Source: Muricoccus pecuniae (GTDB taxonomy: Bacteria > Pseudomonadota > Alphaproteobacteria > Acetobacterales > Acetobacteraceae). From it: a DNA stretch of 64,000 nucleotides. Numbering within the stretch: the stretch's first letter is position 1; every line of letters begins with the position of its first letter. Below the pieces are notes generated by a model. That model searched no databases, was not told the origin of the DNA, and worked only from the letters and a program-made list of their open reading frames with translations. The translations under genes were made by a program, and so were the position numbers. The DNA lies in assembly GCF_014199205.1 (NCBI RefSeq), contig NZ_JACIJD010000003.1:248001-312000 (forward strand), written 5' to 3'. This document shows positions 33,038-41,431 of this stretch, in pieces.

Positions 33038-33669
33038 TGCGGCTGCACGGATACTTCCGCTCCTCCGCGGCGTGGCGGGTGCGGATCGCGCTCAACCTCA
33101 AGGGCCTCTCGGCCGAACACGTTTTTCACCATCTCCGCCACGGCGAGCAGCGCGCGCCCGACTACCTGCGCCTGAACCCGCAGGGGCTCCTCCCGGCGCT
33201 GGAACTTGATGACGGCTCGGTGATCACCCAGTCCCTCGCCATCTGCGAGTGGCTCGACGAGAACCATCCCGAACCGCCCCTGCTGCCGGGCGGGGCGCTG
33301 GAGCGCGCGCGCATCCGTGCCTTCGCGCTGGCGATCGCCTGCGACATCCATCCCGTGCAGAATCTGAAGGTGCTCGCCCGGCTGCGCGCCATGTCCTTCC
33401 CCGAGGAGGAGGTGACAGGCTGGGCGCGCACCGTCATCCAGGACGGAATGGAAGCCTGCGAAGCACTGCTACAGGGCGGTGAGGGGCCGTTTCTCTTCGG
33501 CGGATCACCCACGCTCGCGGATTTGTGTTTGATTCCGCAGATCGGGAATGCGAAACGCTTCGGCTGTGATCTCAGCGGTTTGACGCGGATCAACGCGGCG
33601 GCGCGCGCCTGCGCCGACCATCCCGCCTTCATCGCGGCGGCGCCGGAGAATCAGCCCGACGCCGAGTAG
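33037..33669 (+). CDS. maiA: Maleylacetoacetate isomerase
   Basis: A 210-residue zeta-class glutathione S-transferase that isomerises maleylacetoacetate to fumarylacetoacetate with glutathione. The active-site motif SSAAWRVRIALN (residues 9-20) matches the zeta signature SSxxWRVRIAL. The G-site DGSVITQSLAICEWLDE and the C-terminal FGGSPTLADLCLIPQI, containing the family DLCL-type helix cap, follow. It begins in a TGATG overlap with the Bug gene and closes the operon. Gene order hmgA-fahA-bug-maiA separates the isomerase from the other two enzymes, but all are on one probable transcript. Confidence 0.95.
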   Translation: MRLHGYFRSSAAWRVRIALNLKGLSAEHVFHHLRHGEQRAPDYLRLNPQGLLPALELDDGSVITQSLAICEWLDENHPEPPLLPGGALERARIRAFALAIACDIHPVQNLKVLARLRAMSFPEEEVTGWARTVIQDGMEACEALLQGGEGPFLFGGSPTLADLCLIPQIGNAKRFGCDLSGLTRINAAARACADHPAFIAAAPENQPDAE

Positions 33670-33916
33670 CCCGCGCGGGGCGGGGGAATGCCATTTCCTT
33701 CCGCCGCCCCGCCGCAGGATGGCGCCGCTATGCACGCGGCGATCTTTGGGAATGTGCGCTCTTTGCGGCGGCGCCACCTCTCCATAGCTTTGTCAGCATG
33801 AACGACACGCCTTCCCGCGCCGCATCGTTCGGTTGTCGCCCGGCTGCCTGTCGCGGCTGACCGAGCCGCGCCATTCGCCGCCGCGCCGAGCGGCCTCTCA
33901 GATCATCGGAGTTTCC
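33670..33916. other. Leader region between maiA and the organosulfur operon
   Basis: This 247-bp gap contains a weak promoter-like pair (TTGCGG at 33763-33768 and TAGCTT at 33785-33790, 16-bp spacer), then the 20-codon Cys-containing frame at 33798-33860. No clear terminator for the homogentisate operon is seen apart from a GC-rich stretch right after the maiA stop. Confidence 0.35.
33798..33860 (+). CDS. Possible Cys-containing leader peptide of the organosulfur operon
   Basis: A 20-codon frame reads MNDTPSRAASFGCRPAACRG and stops 56 nt before the permease start. It has two Cys codons, each followed by Arg or preceded by Ala-Ala, resembling the pattern of short Cys-Arg leader peptides reported upstream of sulfur genes in other bacteria. 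No strong ribosome site precedes it. If real, it could let cysteine shortage control the operon by attenuation. It may equally be chance. Confidence 0.25.
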   Translation: MNDTPSRAASFGCRPAACRG

Positions 33917-34750
33917 ATGTCCGAGCACGCCCTTGGCGCGCGCGACACCCTCGCGCCGTCCACGCCGGTCCGCGCCCGCCTGCCGCGCCCCGACCTGTCC
34001 CGCCTCCGCCGCTTCGCCTCGCCGCTCGTTCTTGTCCTGCTCTGGCAGGCGGCTTCCATGGCCGGGCTCATCTCCCCGCGCACCCTCGCCGCGCCCAGCA
34101 CGATCCTGGTGACAGCCTGGGAACTGCTCGTCACCGGCGAGCTGCCGCGCCACCTCCTCGTCTCGCTCGGCCGCGTCGCCTCGGGCCTCGCCATCGGCGT
34201 GACGACGGGCATCGCGCTCGCCCTCGTCGCCGGTCTCTCGCGCCTCGGCGAGGAGGTGGTGGACGCGCCGATGCAGATGCTTCGCACGCTGCCCTTCCTC
34301 GCCCTCGTGCCGCTCTTCATTCTGTGGTTCGGCATCGGCGAGACGCCGAAGATCGCGCTCGTCGCGCTCGGCAGTGCCTTTCCCGTCTATCTCACCCTCT
34401 TCGCCGGCATCCGCGGCGTGGACCCCAAGCTCGCCGAGGCCGGGCGCGTCTTCGGGCTCGACCGCATGGGGCTGATCCGCCATGTCGTGCTTCCCGGCGC
34501 GCTGCCCTCCGGCCTCGTCGGGCTGCGCTACGCCCTCGGCAGCGCCTGGCTCTCCCTCGTGATCGCCGAGCAGATCAACGCCACGGCCGGCATCGGCTTC
34601 CTCATCAACGACGCGCGGGACTTCCTCCGCACCGATGTGATCGTGGTCGGCCTGCTCGTCTACGCCCTGCTCGGCCTCGGCGCGGATGCCCTGGTCCGTG
34701 CCTTCGAGCGCCGCGCCCTCGCCTGGCGCCCCAACCTCATCAAGGGCTGA
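33917..34750 (+). CDS. ABC transporter permease, SsuC/TauC type
   Basis: A 277-residue inner-membrane subunit with about six hydrophobic segments. The cytoplasmic EAA loop, which docks on the ATPase, reads ADPKLAEAGRVFGLDRMGLIRHVVLPGALP-like: GVDPKLAEAGRVFGLDR followed by HVVLPGALPSGLVG. This belongs to the BPD_transp_1 group for sulfonate, taurine and nitrate uptake. GGAG lies 6 nt upstream of the ATG at 33917. It is the first large gene of a ten-gene operon, ahead of the ATPase and binding proteins, which differs from the usual binding-protein-first order. One permease appears to serve three binding proteins. Confidence 0.88.
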   Translation: MSEHALGARDTLAPSTPVRARLPRPDLSRLRRFASPLVLVLLWQAASMAGLISPRTLAAPSTILVTAWELLVTGELPRHLLVSLGRVASGLAIGVTTGIALALVAGLSRLGEEVVDAPMQMLRTLPFLALVPLFILWFGIGETPKIALVALGSAFPVYLTLFAGIRGVDPKLAEAGRVFGLDRMGLIRHVVLPGALPSGLVGLRYALGSAWLSLVIAEQINATAGIGFLINDARDFLRTDVIVVGLLVYALLGLGADALVRAFERRALAWRPNLIKG

Positions 34751-34755
34751 AGACG

Positions 34756-35481
34756 ATGACCGACAACCGCGCCGTCTCCGTCCGCGGCCTCACGCGCCGC
34801 TTCGGCAGCAACACCGTGCTGCACGGGCTGGACCTCGATCTCCAGCCCGGTTCCTTCACCGCGCTCCTCGGCCGCTCCGGCTCGGGCAAGACGACGCTGC
34901 TCCGCACACTGGCGGGCCTCGATCCCGTGCCCGAGGATGCGGAGATCCGGCTGCCAGAGGCGGTGGCCGCGGTGTTCCAGGAGCCGCGCCTGCTGCCCTG
35001 GAAGCGCGTGTGGAACAACGTCGCCCTCGGCCTTTCCGGCCGCGAGGTGAAGCCCCGCGCGGAGCGCGCCCTCTCCGAGGTCGGGCTGGCCCGCCACCGC
35101 GACGCCTGGCCCGCCACCCTCTCGGGCGGCGAGGCGCAGCGCGTGGCGCTGGCCCGCGCCCTCGTGCGGGAACCCCGGCTGCTGCTGCTGGACGAGCCCT
35201 TCGCGGCGCTGGACGCGCTCACCCGTATCCGCATGCACGCGCTGGTCCTCGATCTCTGGCGCGCGCACGGTCCGACGACGCTCATCGTCACGCATGACGT
35301 GGACGAGGCGGTGCTGCTGGCCGACCGCGTGCTCGTGCTCGATGCCGGGCGCATCGCGGCGGATATTCCCGTCGAGATCCCGCGGCCGCGCAGCCATGGC
35401 GACGCGCGCTTCGTCGCGCTGCGCCGCCGCCTCCTCGCCGAGCTCGGGGTCGAGGCCGAGGTGATCCGGGAGGCCGCGTGA
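34756..35481 (+). CDS. ABC transporter ATP-binding protein, SsuB/TauB type
   Basis: A 241-residue ATPase energising the permease before it. Walker A is LLGRSGSGKTTLLRTLAG (about residues 38-55), the Q-loop is AVFQEPRLLPWKRVWNNV, the ABC signature is LSGGEAQRVALARAL, Walker B is LLLLDEPFAALD and the switch His is in IVTHDVDEAVLLADRV. The PRLLPW and DEAVLLADRV sequences are typical of the nitrate/sulfonate/taurine group. It starts 5 bp after the permease stop, and its stop overlaps the ATG of the first binding protein (TGATG). Confidence 0.93.
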   Translation: MTDNRAVSVRGLTRRFGSNTVLHGLDLDLQPGSFTALLGRSGSGKTTLLRTLAGLDPVPEDAEIRLPEAVAAVFQEPRLLPWKRVWNNVALGLSGREVKPRAERALSEVGLARHRDAWPATLSGGEAQRVALARALVREPRLLLLDEPFAALDALTRIRMHALVLDLWRAHGPTTLIVTHDVDEAVLLADRVLVLDAGRIAADIPVEIPRPRSHGDARFVALRRRLLAELGVEAEVIREAA

Positions 35482-36428
35482 TGCAGCTCACCCGCCGCGC
35501 CGCCCTCATCGGGGCGCTCGCCATGCCTGCCATCGCGCGGGCGCAGGCGCCGGTCACGCTGCGCGTCGCGCAGTACAAGGCGGGGGACGGCCTGCTGCTC
35601 CGCCTCGCGGGCCTCGCTGACACGCCGTATCGCGTGGAGTGGTCCGAATTTGGCTCGGGCAACCTGATGGTGGAGGCGGCGAATGCCGGCGCGCTCGACC
35701 TCGCCTATGGCAGCGAGATCCCGCCCACCTTCGCCGCCGTTTCCGGGGCGCGCATCAAGCTGGTCGCCGTCATCCGCGGCGACGTGAACGAGCAGGTGGT
35801 GCTCGTGCCGCAGGGCTCGGCCATCACCGACATCGCCGGGCTCAGGGGCAAGCGCGTCGGCTATGTGCGGGCCACCACGACGCACTACTATCTCTCGCGC
35901 ATGCTGGGCGAGGCGGGCCTCTCGCTCTCGGACGTGCAGCTCGTGAACCTCACGCCGTCGGACGGCGCCGCCGCCTTCCGCGCGGGTGCGCTCGATGCCT
36001 GGGCGATCTACGGCTACTCCGTGCCGGTCGCCCGCCAGTCCGGCGCGCGGGTGCTGCGCACGGCGCAGGGGATCCTCTCCGGGAACTACCCGTATTTCAT
36101 CCGCGCGGGCCTCGCCGATGAGCCCGCGCGCGTCGAGGCGGCGCGCGACCTGCTGGACCGCATCCGCCGCGCGCTGCCCTTCATCGCGGAACGCCCCGCC
36201 GAGTACGCCGCCGCCCAGGCCGCTGCGCTGAACGTGCCGGAGCCGACGATCCGCGCGCTGCTCGACAACGTCTCCCAGCCCCGCAGCCTCGCCGGGGTGG
36301 ACGACGCCGCCATCGCCTCCCACCAGGCGGTCGCCGACGAGTTCGCGCGCATCGGCGTGATCCCGCGCAGGGTCGATGTCGCCCCGCTCTGGGACCGGGG
36401 CTTCGCGCGGCTGGGACGCAGCGCGTGA
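35481..36428 (+). CDS. SsuA-like periplasmic substrate-binding protein 1
   Basis: A 315-residue exported binding protein of the sulfonate/nitrate (SsuA/TauA/NMT1) group. A Tat-like signal (MQLTRRAALIGALAMPAIARAQA) is followed by LRVAQYKAGDGLLLRLAG and the ligand-loop region EWSEFGSGNLMVEAANAGALDLAYGSEIPP. The second lobe begins IAGLRGKRVGYVRATTTHYYLSRML. Presumably it delivers an alkanesulfonate-like compound to the permease. It is the most divergent of the three binding proteins here: it has LAYGSEIPP where the other two have DTG-G-DAP. Both junctions are TGATG overlaps. Confidence 0.87.
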   Translation: MQLTRRAALIGALAMPAIARAQAPVTLRVAQYKAGDGLLLRLAGLADTPYRVEWSEFGSGNLMVEAANAGALDLAYGSEIPPTFAAVSGARIKLVAVIRGDVNEQVVLVPQGSAITDIAGLRGKRVGYVRATTTHYYLSRMLGEAGLSLSDVQLVNLTPSDGAAAFRAGALDAWAIYGYSVPVARQSGARVLRTAQGILSGNYPYFIRAGLADEPARVEAARDLLDRIRRALPFIAERPAEYAAAQAAALNVPEPTIRALLDNVSQPRSLAGVDDAAIASHQAVADEFARIGVIPRRVDVAPLWDRGFARLGRSA

Positions 36429-37564
36429 TGGACGGCGCGATCCTTCCCGCCCTCGCCGATCCCGTTGCGGGTCTCGCGCGCCTTTTCGCGGAGCGCGCCG
36501 CCCTGCACGACGGCGAGGGAAGTTTCCCGCACGAGAACATCGCGGCGCTGCGCGAGGCGGGGCTGCTCTCCCTCACCGTGCCGGCCGAGGCGGGCGGGCA
36601 GGGGATCGGGCTGGAGCGCGCCGCTCGGATCGTCGGCACGATCGCGGAGGGCTGCCCCGCGACCGCCCTCGTGCTCGCGATGCAGATGGTCCAGCACCGC
36701 GGGATCGCGCGCAACGCGGCCATCCCGCCCGCCATCCGCGCCCGCCTCGCCCGCGGCGCCGTGGAGAGGGGCGAGCTGATCAACGCGCTGCGGGTAGAGC
36801 CGGAGCTGGGCACCCCCGCCCGCGGCGGCATGCCCGCCACCACCGCGCGCCGCACGGCCGGGGGCTGGTCCTTCAGTGGTCGCAAGATCTACTCGACGGG
36901 CAGCCCCGCCCTCGACTGGGGGCTCGTCTGGGCGCGCACGGATGAGCAGGCGCCGCGCACCGGGCTCTTTCTCCTGCCGATGCGCGCGGCGGGCGTGCGG
37001 ATCGTCGAGACCTGGGACGCGGCCGGGCTCCGCGCCTCGGGCAGCCACGACGTGCTGATGAACGAGGTCGCGCTGCCCGAGGACCACGCGCTGGAGCTGC
37101 GCGCCCCCGATGCCTGGACGGAGCGGGACGCCGACACGGTGGCCTGGAACACGCTGTTGATCGCCGCGCTCTACACCGGGGTGGCGCGGGCGGCACGGGA
37201 CTGGCTCATCGGCTTCCTGCGCGCCCGCGTGCCCGCGAGCCTCGGCCAGCCGCTGGCCACCCTGCCGCGCGTGCAGGAGGCGGTGGGGCGCATCGCGGCG
37301 CTGATCCTCACCAACGAGCGCCTGGTCGCCAACACGGCGGCCGGGGATGCAACCGCCGCTGAATTGGGCCTCGTGAAGACGGTGGCCGCCGACAATGCCA
37401 TCGCCGCCGTGCAGGAGGCCGTCGCCCTCTGCGGCAACCACGCGCTCGCCCGCTCCAACCCGCTGGAGCGTCACCTGCGCGACGTTCTCTGCGCCCGCAT
37501 CCACACCCCGCAGCCCGACGCCGCCCTCGTCGCCGCCGGCCGCGCCGCCCTTTTTCCGATCTGA
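36428..37564 (+). CDS. Acyl-CoA-dehydrogenase-fold flavin monooxygenase (SfnB/DszC-like)
   Basis: A 378-residue protein with the three-part acyl-CoA dehydrogenase fold: an N-terminal helical domain (residues ~1-110), a beta barrel with GWSFSGRKIYSTGSPALDW and a C-terminal four-helix bundle. Members in organosulfur operons (SfnB, DszC) use reduced flavin and O2 to oxidise sulfur or nearby carbon rather than dehydrogenate CoA esters. The catalytic base Glu of true dehydrogenases is not evident. Its place between the first binding protein and the SsuD-like gene supports a sulfur-oxidation role. A flavin reductase to feed it is not seen in the window. Confidence 0.83.
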   Translation: MDGAILPALADPVAGLARLFAERAALHDGEGSFPHENIAALREAGLLSLTVPAEAGGQGIGLERAARIVGTIAEGCPATALVLAMQMVQHRGIARNAAIPPAIRARLARGAVERGELINALRVEPELGTPARGGMPATTARRTAGGWSFSGRKIYSTGSPALDWGLVWARTDEQAPRTGLFLLPMRAAGVRIVETWDAAGLRASGSHDVLMNEVALPEDHALELRAPDAWTERDADTVAWNTLLIAALYTGVARAARDWLIGFLRARVPASLGQPLATLPRVQEAVGRIAALILTNERLVANTAAGDATAAELGLVKTVAADNAIAAVQEAVALCGNHALARSNPLERHLRDVLCARIHTPQPDAALVAAGRAALFPI

Positions 37565-37579
37565 ACCGAGAGGAACGCC

Positions 37580-38719
37580 ATGACCACCAACACCCTTCCT
37601 GCCGCCCTTCCGAAAGACGGCGTCGAATTCATCGGCATGGTCCAGCCACGCCAGCAGTCGGAGATCCATTCGGCGAGCGGCCCCACCATCGACCCCGGCT
37701 ACTTCGCCGCCTCCGCCCAGGCGCATGACGAGGGCGGGTTCGACCGCATCCTGATCGGCTGGTTCTCGAACGGGCCGGATGGGCTGCAGCTCGCCGCCCA
37801 TGCCGCCGCCCACACGAAGAAGGTCGGCTTCCTCGTCGCCCACCGACCGGGCTTCCAGGCGCCCACGACGGCGGCGCGCGCCTTCAACACGCTCGACCAG
37901 CTCAGTAATGGCCGCGCCGCTCTGCACACCATTTCCGGCGGCGACGACACGGACCAGGCGCGGGACGGCGACTGGCTCGGCAAGGACGAGCGCTACGACC
38001 GCACGGACGAGTACCTGACGATCCTCAAGTCGATCTGGGCCGCCGACGCGCCCGTTGACCACGAGGGCCGGTACTACCGCATCAAGGGCGCCTCGCCGGA
38101 GGTGCGGAGCGTGCAGAAGCCGCGCATCCCGCTCTATTTCGGCGGCGCCTCGGAGGCGGCGCTGCGCGTCGCCGGCAAGCATGCCGATGTCTACGCCCTC
38201 TGGGGCGAGACGCACGCGCAGGTGCGCGAGATCGTCTCCCGCGTGCGCGCCGAGGCCGCGAAGCACGGGCGCGCGGACGCGATCCGCTTCTCCCTCTCCT
38301 TCCGCCCCATCCTCGCGGAGACGGAGGAGGCGGCCTGGGCGAAGGCCGAGGGCATCCTGCAGCGCATCCGCGAGATCCGCGGCACCGCCATCCTCGGCGC
38401 GAACACCCATGCCCCGCAGAATGCCGGCTCCCAGCGCCTGCTCCAGGCCGCGGCCCTCGGCGACCGGCCGGAGGGGCGCCTCTACACCGCCATCGCGCGG
38501 GAGACGGGGGCGCGCGGCAACACCACCGCCCTCGTCGGCACGCCCGAGCAGGTGGCGGAGGCCTTCCTCGACTACTACGACCTCGGCGTGACCACCTTCC
38601 TCATCCGCGGCTTCGATCCGCTGGAGGACGCGGTGGAGTACGGCCGCTCGCTGCTTCCCGCCACGAAGCGCCTTCTGCGCGAGCGGCTGGCGCGGCGCGT
38701 TCAGGTCGCCGCCGAATGA
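37580..38719 (+). CDS. FMNH2-dependent alkanesulfonate monooxygenase-like protein (SsuD type)
   Basis: A 379-residue bacterial-luciferase-like (LLM) TIM-barrel monooxygenase, matching the ~380 residues of E. coli SsuD. It should use FMNH2 and O2 to cleave C-S bonds of sulfonates, releasing sulfite and an aldehyde. Family sequences include FDRILIGWFSNGPDGLQLAAHAA, FLVAHRPGFQAPTTAARAFNTLDQLSNGR and HTISGGDDTDQARDGDWL, and the Arg-rich C-terminal end is as expected. GAGAGGAA precedes the ATG at 37580. The SsuE flavin reductase partner is absent from this operon. The stop overlaps the next gene start (ATGA). Confidence 0.9.
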   Translation: MTTNTLPAALPKDGVEFIGMVQPRQQSEIHSASGPTIDPGYFAASAQAHDEGGFDRILIGWFSNGPDGLQLAAHAAAHTKKVGFLVAHRPGFQAPTTAARAFNTLDQLSNGRAALHTISGGDDTDQARDGDWLGKDERYDRTDEYLTILKSIWAADAPVDHEGRYYRIKGASPEVRSVQKPRIPLYFGGASEAALRVAGKHADVYALWGETHAQVREIVSRVRAEAAKHGRADAIRFSLSFRPILAETEEAAWAKAEGILQRIREIRGTAILGANTHAPQNAGSQRLLQAAALGDRPEGRLYTAIARETGARGNTTALVGTPEQVAEAFLDYYDLGVTTFLIRGFDPLEDAVEYGRSLLPATKRLLRERLARRVQVAAE

Positions 38720-39666
38720 TCGGGCGCCGTCTTCTCCTCGGTGGCGCGACCTTGCTGGCCGCGCCCCGTATTCTCCGGGCCCAGGCACCGTTGCGCGTGG
38801 GCGACCAGCGCGGCAATGCGCGCGCGGTGATGGAGGCCTCCGGCCAGCTCGCCGGCTTCGGCGACCGCATCGCCTGGAGCGAGTTCCCCGCCGCCGCCCC
38901 GCTGGTGGAGGCGCTGAACGCCGGCGCCATCGACACCGGGCTGGTGGGCGACGCGCCCTTCACCTTCGGCGCCGCCGCCGGCGCGCCGATCAAGGCGATC
39001 GCCGCCACGCGCGAGAACCGCGAGGGCCTCGCCATCCTCGTGGCGAAGGACAGCCCGATCGGGTCCATTCAGGACCTCCGGGGCAAGCGCATCGCCACGG
39101 GGCGCGGCTCCATCGGCCATCAGGTGATCCTGGCCGCGCTGGAGAATGCGGGGCTGCCACTGGACGCCGTGCAGTTCGTCTTCCTCCTGCCGGCGGACGC
39201 GAAGGCCGCCTGGACGCGCGGCTCGGTCGATGCCTGGTCCACCTGGGAGCCCTATGTCTCGCAGGAAGAGGTGCTGAACGGCGCCCGCCGCGTCGCGCAT
39301 GGGGAGGGGATCACGCCCGGCCTCGGCTTCCAGGCCGCGCGCACGGAGGCCATCGCCTCCCGCCGAGACGACCTGGCCGAGTTCGTCCGCCGCCTTGCCG
39401 CTGCGCGGGCCTGGGCCAACGGCAATGTCGCGGGCTACGCGAAGACCTGGTCGGAGCTGATGAACGTGCCGGCCCCCGTGGCCGAGCACTGGTTCCGCCG
39501 CGCCGCCACCCGCGTCGTCCCCGTCGACGAGCGCGTGGCCGTGGACGAGCAGAGGAACATCGACCTCTACACCAGGGCCGGCCTCGTCCGCCGCCGCATC
39601 GAGGCGAAGGACCTTCTCGACGCCTCCTTCAACGACGCCATAGCTTCCGGGAACCGCGGCGCATGA
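38716..39666 (+). CDS. SsuA-like periplasmic substrate-binding protein 2
   Basis: A 316-residue sulfonate-type binding protein with a short twin-Arg signal (MIGRRLLLGGATLLAAPRILRAQA). The mature part starts LRVGDQRGNARAVMEASG; the ligand loop is WSEFPAAAPLVEALNAGAIDTGLVGDAPFTF, close to that of binding protein 3. The second lobe has IQDLRGKRIATGRGSIGHQVILAAL and GSVDAWSTWEPYV. It is encoded directly after the SsuD-like gene (ATGA overlap) and before the class II aldolase (ATGA overlap), with no permease of its own nearby, so it probably shares the permease at 33917. Confidence 0.9.
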   Translation: MIGRRLLLGGATLLAAPRILRAQAPLRVGDQRGNARAVMEASGQLAGFGDRIAWSEFPAAAPLVEALNAGAIDTGLVGDAPFTFGAAAGAPIKAIAATRENREGLAILVAKDSPIGSIQDLRGKRIATGRGSIGHQVILAALENAGLPLDAVQFVFLLPADAKAAWTRGSVDAWSTWEPYVSQEEVLNGARRVAHGEGITPGLGFQAARTEAIASRRDDLAEFVRRLAAARAWANGNVAGYAKTWSELMNVPAPVAEHWFRRAATRVVPVDERVAVDEQRNIDLYTRAGLVRRRIEAKDLLDASFNDAIASGNRGA

Positions 39667-40460
39667 ACCAGATCACCCGCATCGCGCCGCCGGCGCAGGA
39701 TTTCGGCAGCCTGCTGCGCGACGGCGAGCCGCCGCGCACGGTCGAGGAGGAGCGGCTGCACCGCAAGCAGCGCCTCGCCGCCACCTTCCGTCTCTTCGCC
39801 CGCGCGGGCTTCGACCAGGGGCTGGCCGGGCATGTCACGGCACGCGACCCGGAGTTCCCGGACGAGTTCTGGGTGAACCCGCTCGGCCGCCACTTCTCGC
39901 GCATCCGCGTCTCGGACCTCATCCGCGTGAACCACGAGGGGGAGGTGGTGCATGGCGACCAGCCCGTGAACCGCGCGGCCTTCGCCATCCACGCCGCCAT
40001 CCACAAGGCGCGGCCGGACGTGGTGGCGGCGGCGCACACCCATTCCACCTACGGCAAGGCCTGGGCCTCGCTCGGGCGGCTGCTGGACCCCATCAGCCAG
40101 GATTCCTGCGCCTTCTACGAGGACCACGCCCTGTTCGACGACTTCACCGGCGTGGTGCTCGACGTCTCCGAGGGCGAGCGGATCGCGGAGGCGCTGGGGC
40201 AGCGCAAGGCCGTGATCCTTCTGAACCACGGCATCCTCACCGTCGGCGCCACGGTGGAGGCGACGGCCTGGTACTACCTGGCGATGGACAACGCCGCCCG
40301 CGCCCAGCTCCTCGCCGAGGCGGCGGGGACGCCGCGCCCGATCCCGGAGGAGGTGGCGCGTCTGACGGCTGGGCAGGTGGGCTCGGCCAGGGGAGGGCTG
40401 CTGAGCTTCCAGCCCCTGTGGGAGTCCATCACCGCCCTCGAACCCGATCTGCTGGACTAG
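39663..40460 (+). CDS. Class II aldolase/adducin-family protein
   Basis: A 265-residue metal-dependent aldolase-fold protein related to L-fuculose-phosphate aldolase. Zinc ligands are visible in VVAAAHTHSTYGKA (His125, His127) and in a later His of VILLNHGILTVG (about 190). The upstream catalytic acidic residue of true aldolases is less clear; the segment QDSCAFYEDHALFDDFTGVV is typical of the adducin-like group. In this operon it could act on the carbon skeleton left after desulfonation, or cleave a hydroxylated sulfonate; both are inferences. It is coupled to the upstream binding protein by ATGA. Confidence 0.83.
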   Translation: MNQITRIAPPAQDFGSLLRDGEPPRTVEEERLHRKQRLAATFRLFARAGFDQGLAGHVTARDPEFPDEFWVNPLGRHFSRIRVSDLIRVNHEGEVVHGDQPVNRAAFAIHAAIHKARPDVVAAAHTHSTYGKAWASLGRLLDPISQDSCAFYEDHALFDDFTGVVLDVSEGERIAEALGQRKAVILLNHGILTVGATVEATAWYYLAMDNAARAQLLAEAAGTPRPIPEEVARLTAGQVGSARGGLLSFQPLWESITALEPDLLD

Positions 40461-40463
40461 CCC

Positions 40464-41414
40464 ATGACGAACCGACGCAAGCTCCTCGGCGGCCTCCTCG
40501 CGGCCCCGGCCCTCCTCGCCGCGCCGGCGCTGGCCCAGGCGGCCGCCGTGCTGCGCGTGGGCGACCAGCGCGGCGGCATCCAGCCGCTGATGGAGGCGGC
40601 GGGCGTGCTCAACGGCCTGCCCTTCCGGCTGGAGTGGTCCCAGTTCGCCGGGGCCCCGATGCTGCTGGAGGCGCTGAACGCGGGCGCCATCGACACCGGC
40701 GGGATCGGCGACGCGCCGCTCACCTCGGCCATCGCGGCGGGCATCCAGGCGAAGGCGGTCTCGGCCGTGCGCTCGGGCCCGGCGGTGACGGCGATGGTGG
40801 TACCGGGGGACTCGCCCGTGCGCAGCGTCGCCGACCTCAAGGGGAAGACCATCGCGACCCTCCGGGGCCAGACCGGGCACTTCCTCGTCCTCGCGGCGCT
40901 GGAGCGGGAGGGGCTGGCGGCGGATGCCGTGCGCTTCGCCTTCATCGCGCCGGACGCCGCCAAGGCCGCCCTGGCGCGCGGCGCGGTTGACGCCTGGGCG
41001 ACCTGGGGCCCCTATATCTCCCTCGCCAAGGTCCAGGACGGGGCGCGGGAGATCGTGAACGGCGACGGGTTGATGAGCGGGCAGAGCTACCAGATCGCGG
41101 CCGAGGCCGCGATCGCGGGCAAGCGCGCGGCCCTCGCCGAGTTCCTGCGCCGCCTGCGCCTCGCCCGCGAATGGGGGCTGGAGAACGGGGAGGAGCAGGC
41201 GCGCGTCTGGAGCGCCGGCACGGGCTTCCCGCTGCCGGTCGGGCGGGACGTGGTGGCCGTGGCCGCCACGCGCACGATCGCCATCGACGACGGCGTGATC
41301 GCGGCCCAGCAGCGCGTCAGCGACTTCTTCGCCGGGGTGAAGGTGATCCCGCGCCCGCACCGCGTGGCGCCGGCCTTCGACAGCAGCTTCAACGCGGCCG
41401 TCTTCGCGGCCTGA
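40464..41414 (+). CDS. SsuA-like periplasmic substrate-binding protein 3
   Basis: A 316-residue binding protein, the same length as binding protein 2 and clearly related to it (LRVGDQRGG, LLEALNAGAIDTGGIGDAPLTS, VADLKGKTIATLRGQTGHFLVLAALEREGL, GAVDAWATWGPYIS). The signal peptide is MTNRRKLLGGLLAAPALLAAPALAQA. It is more distant from binding protein 1. It starts 3 bp after the aldolase stop. Three binding proteins with one permease suggest a wider substrate range for the transporter, with 2 and 3 arising by duplication. Confidence 0.9.
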   Translation: MTNRRKLLGGLLAAPALLAAPALAQAAAVLRVGDQRGGIQPLMEAAGVLNGLPFRLEWSQFAGAPMLLEALNAGAIDTGGIGDAPLTSAIAAGIQAKAVSAVRSGPAVTAMVVPGDSPVRSVADLKGKTIATLRGQTGHFLVLAALEREGLAADAVRFAFIAPDAAKAALARGAVDAWATWGPYISLAKVQDGAREIVNGDGLMSGQSYQIAAEAAIAGKRAALAEFLRRLRLAREWGLENGEEQARVWSAGTGFPLPVGRDVVAVAATRTIAIDDGVIAAQQRVSDFFAGVKVIPRPHRVAPAFDSSFNAAVFAA

Positions 41415-41431
41415 CGGAAAGGAAGAGAGAC

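Noticed and set aside
34756-38719. Naming the ABC and monooxygenase genes ssuBCD outright
   Set aside because: Family membership is clear, but the taurine, sulfone and sulfonate branches cannot be separated by eye, and the operon content differs from ssu.
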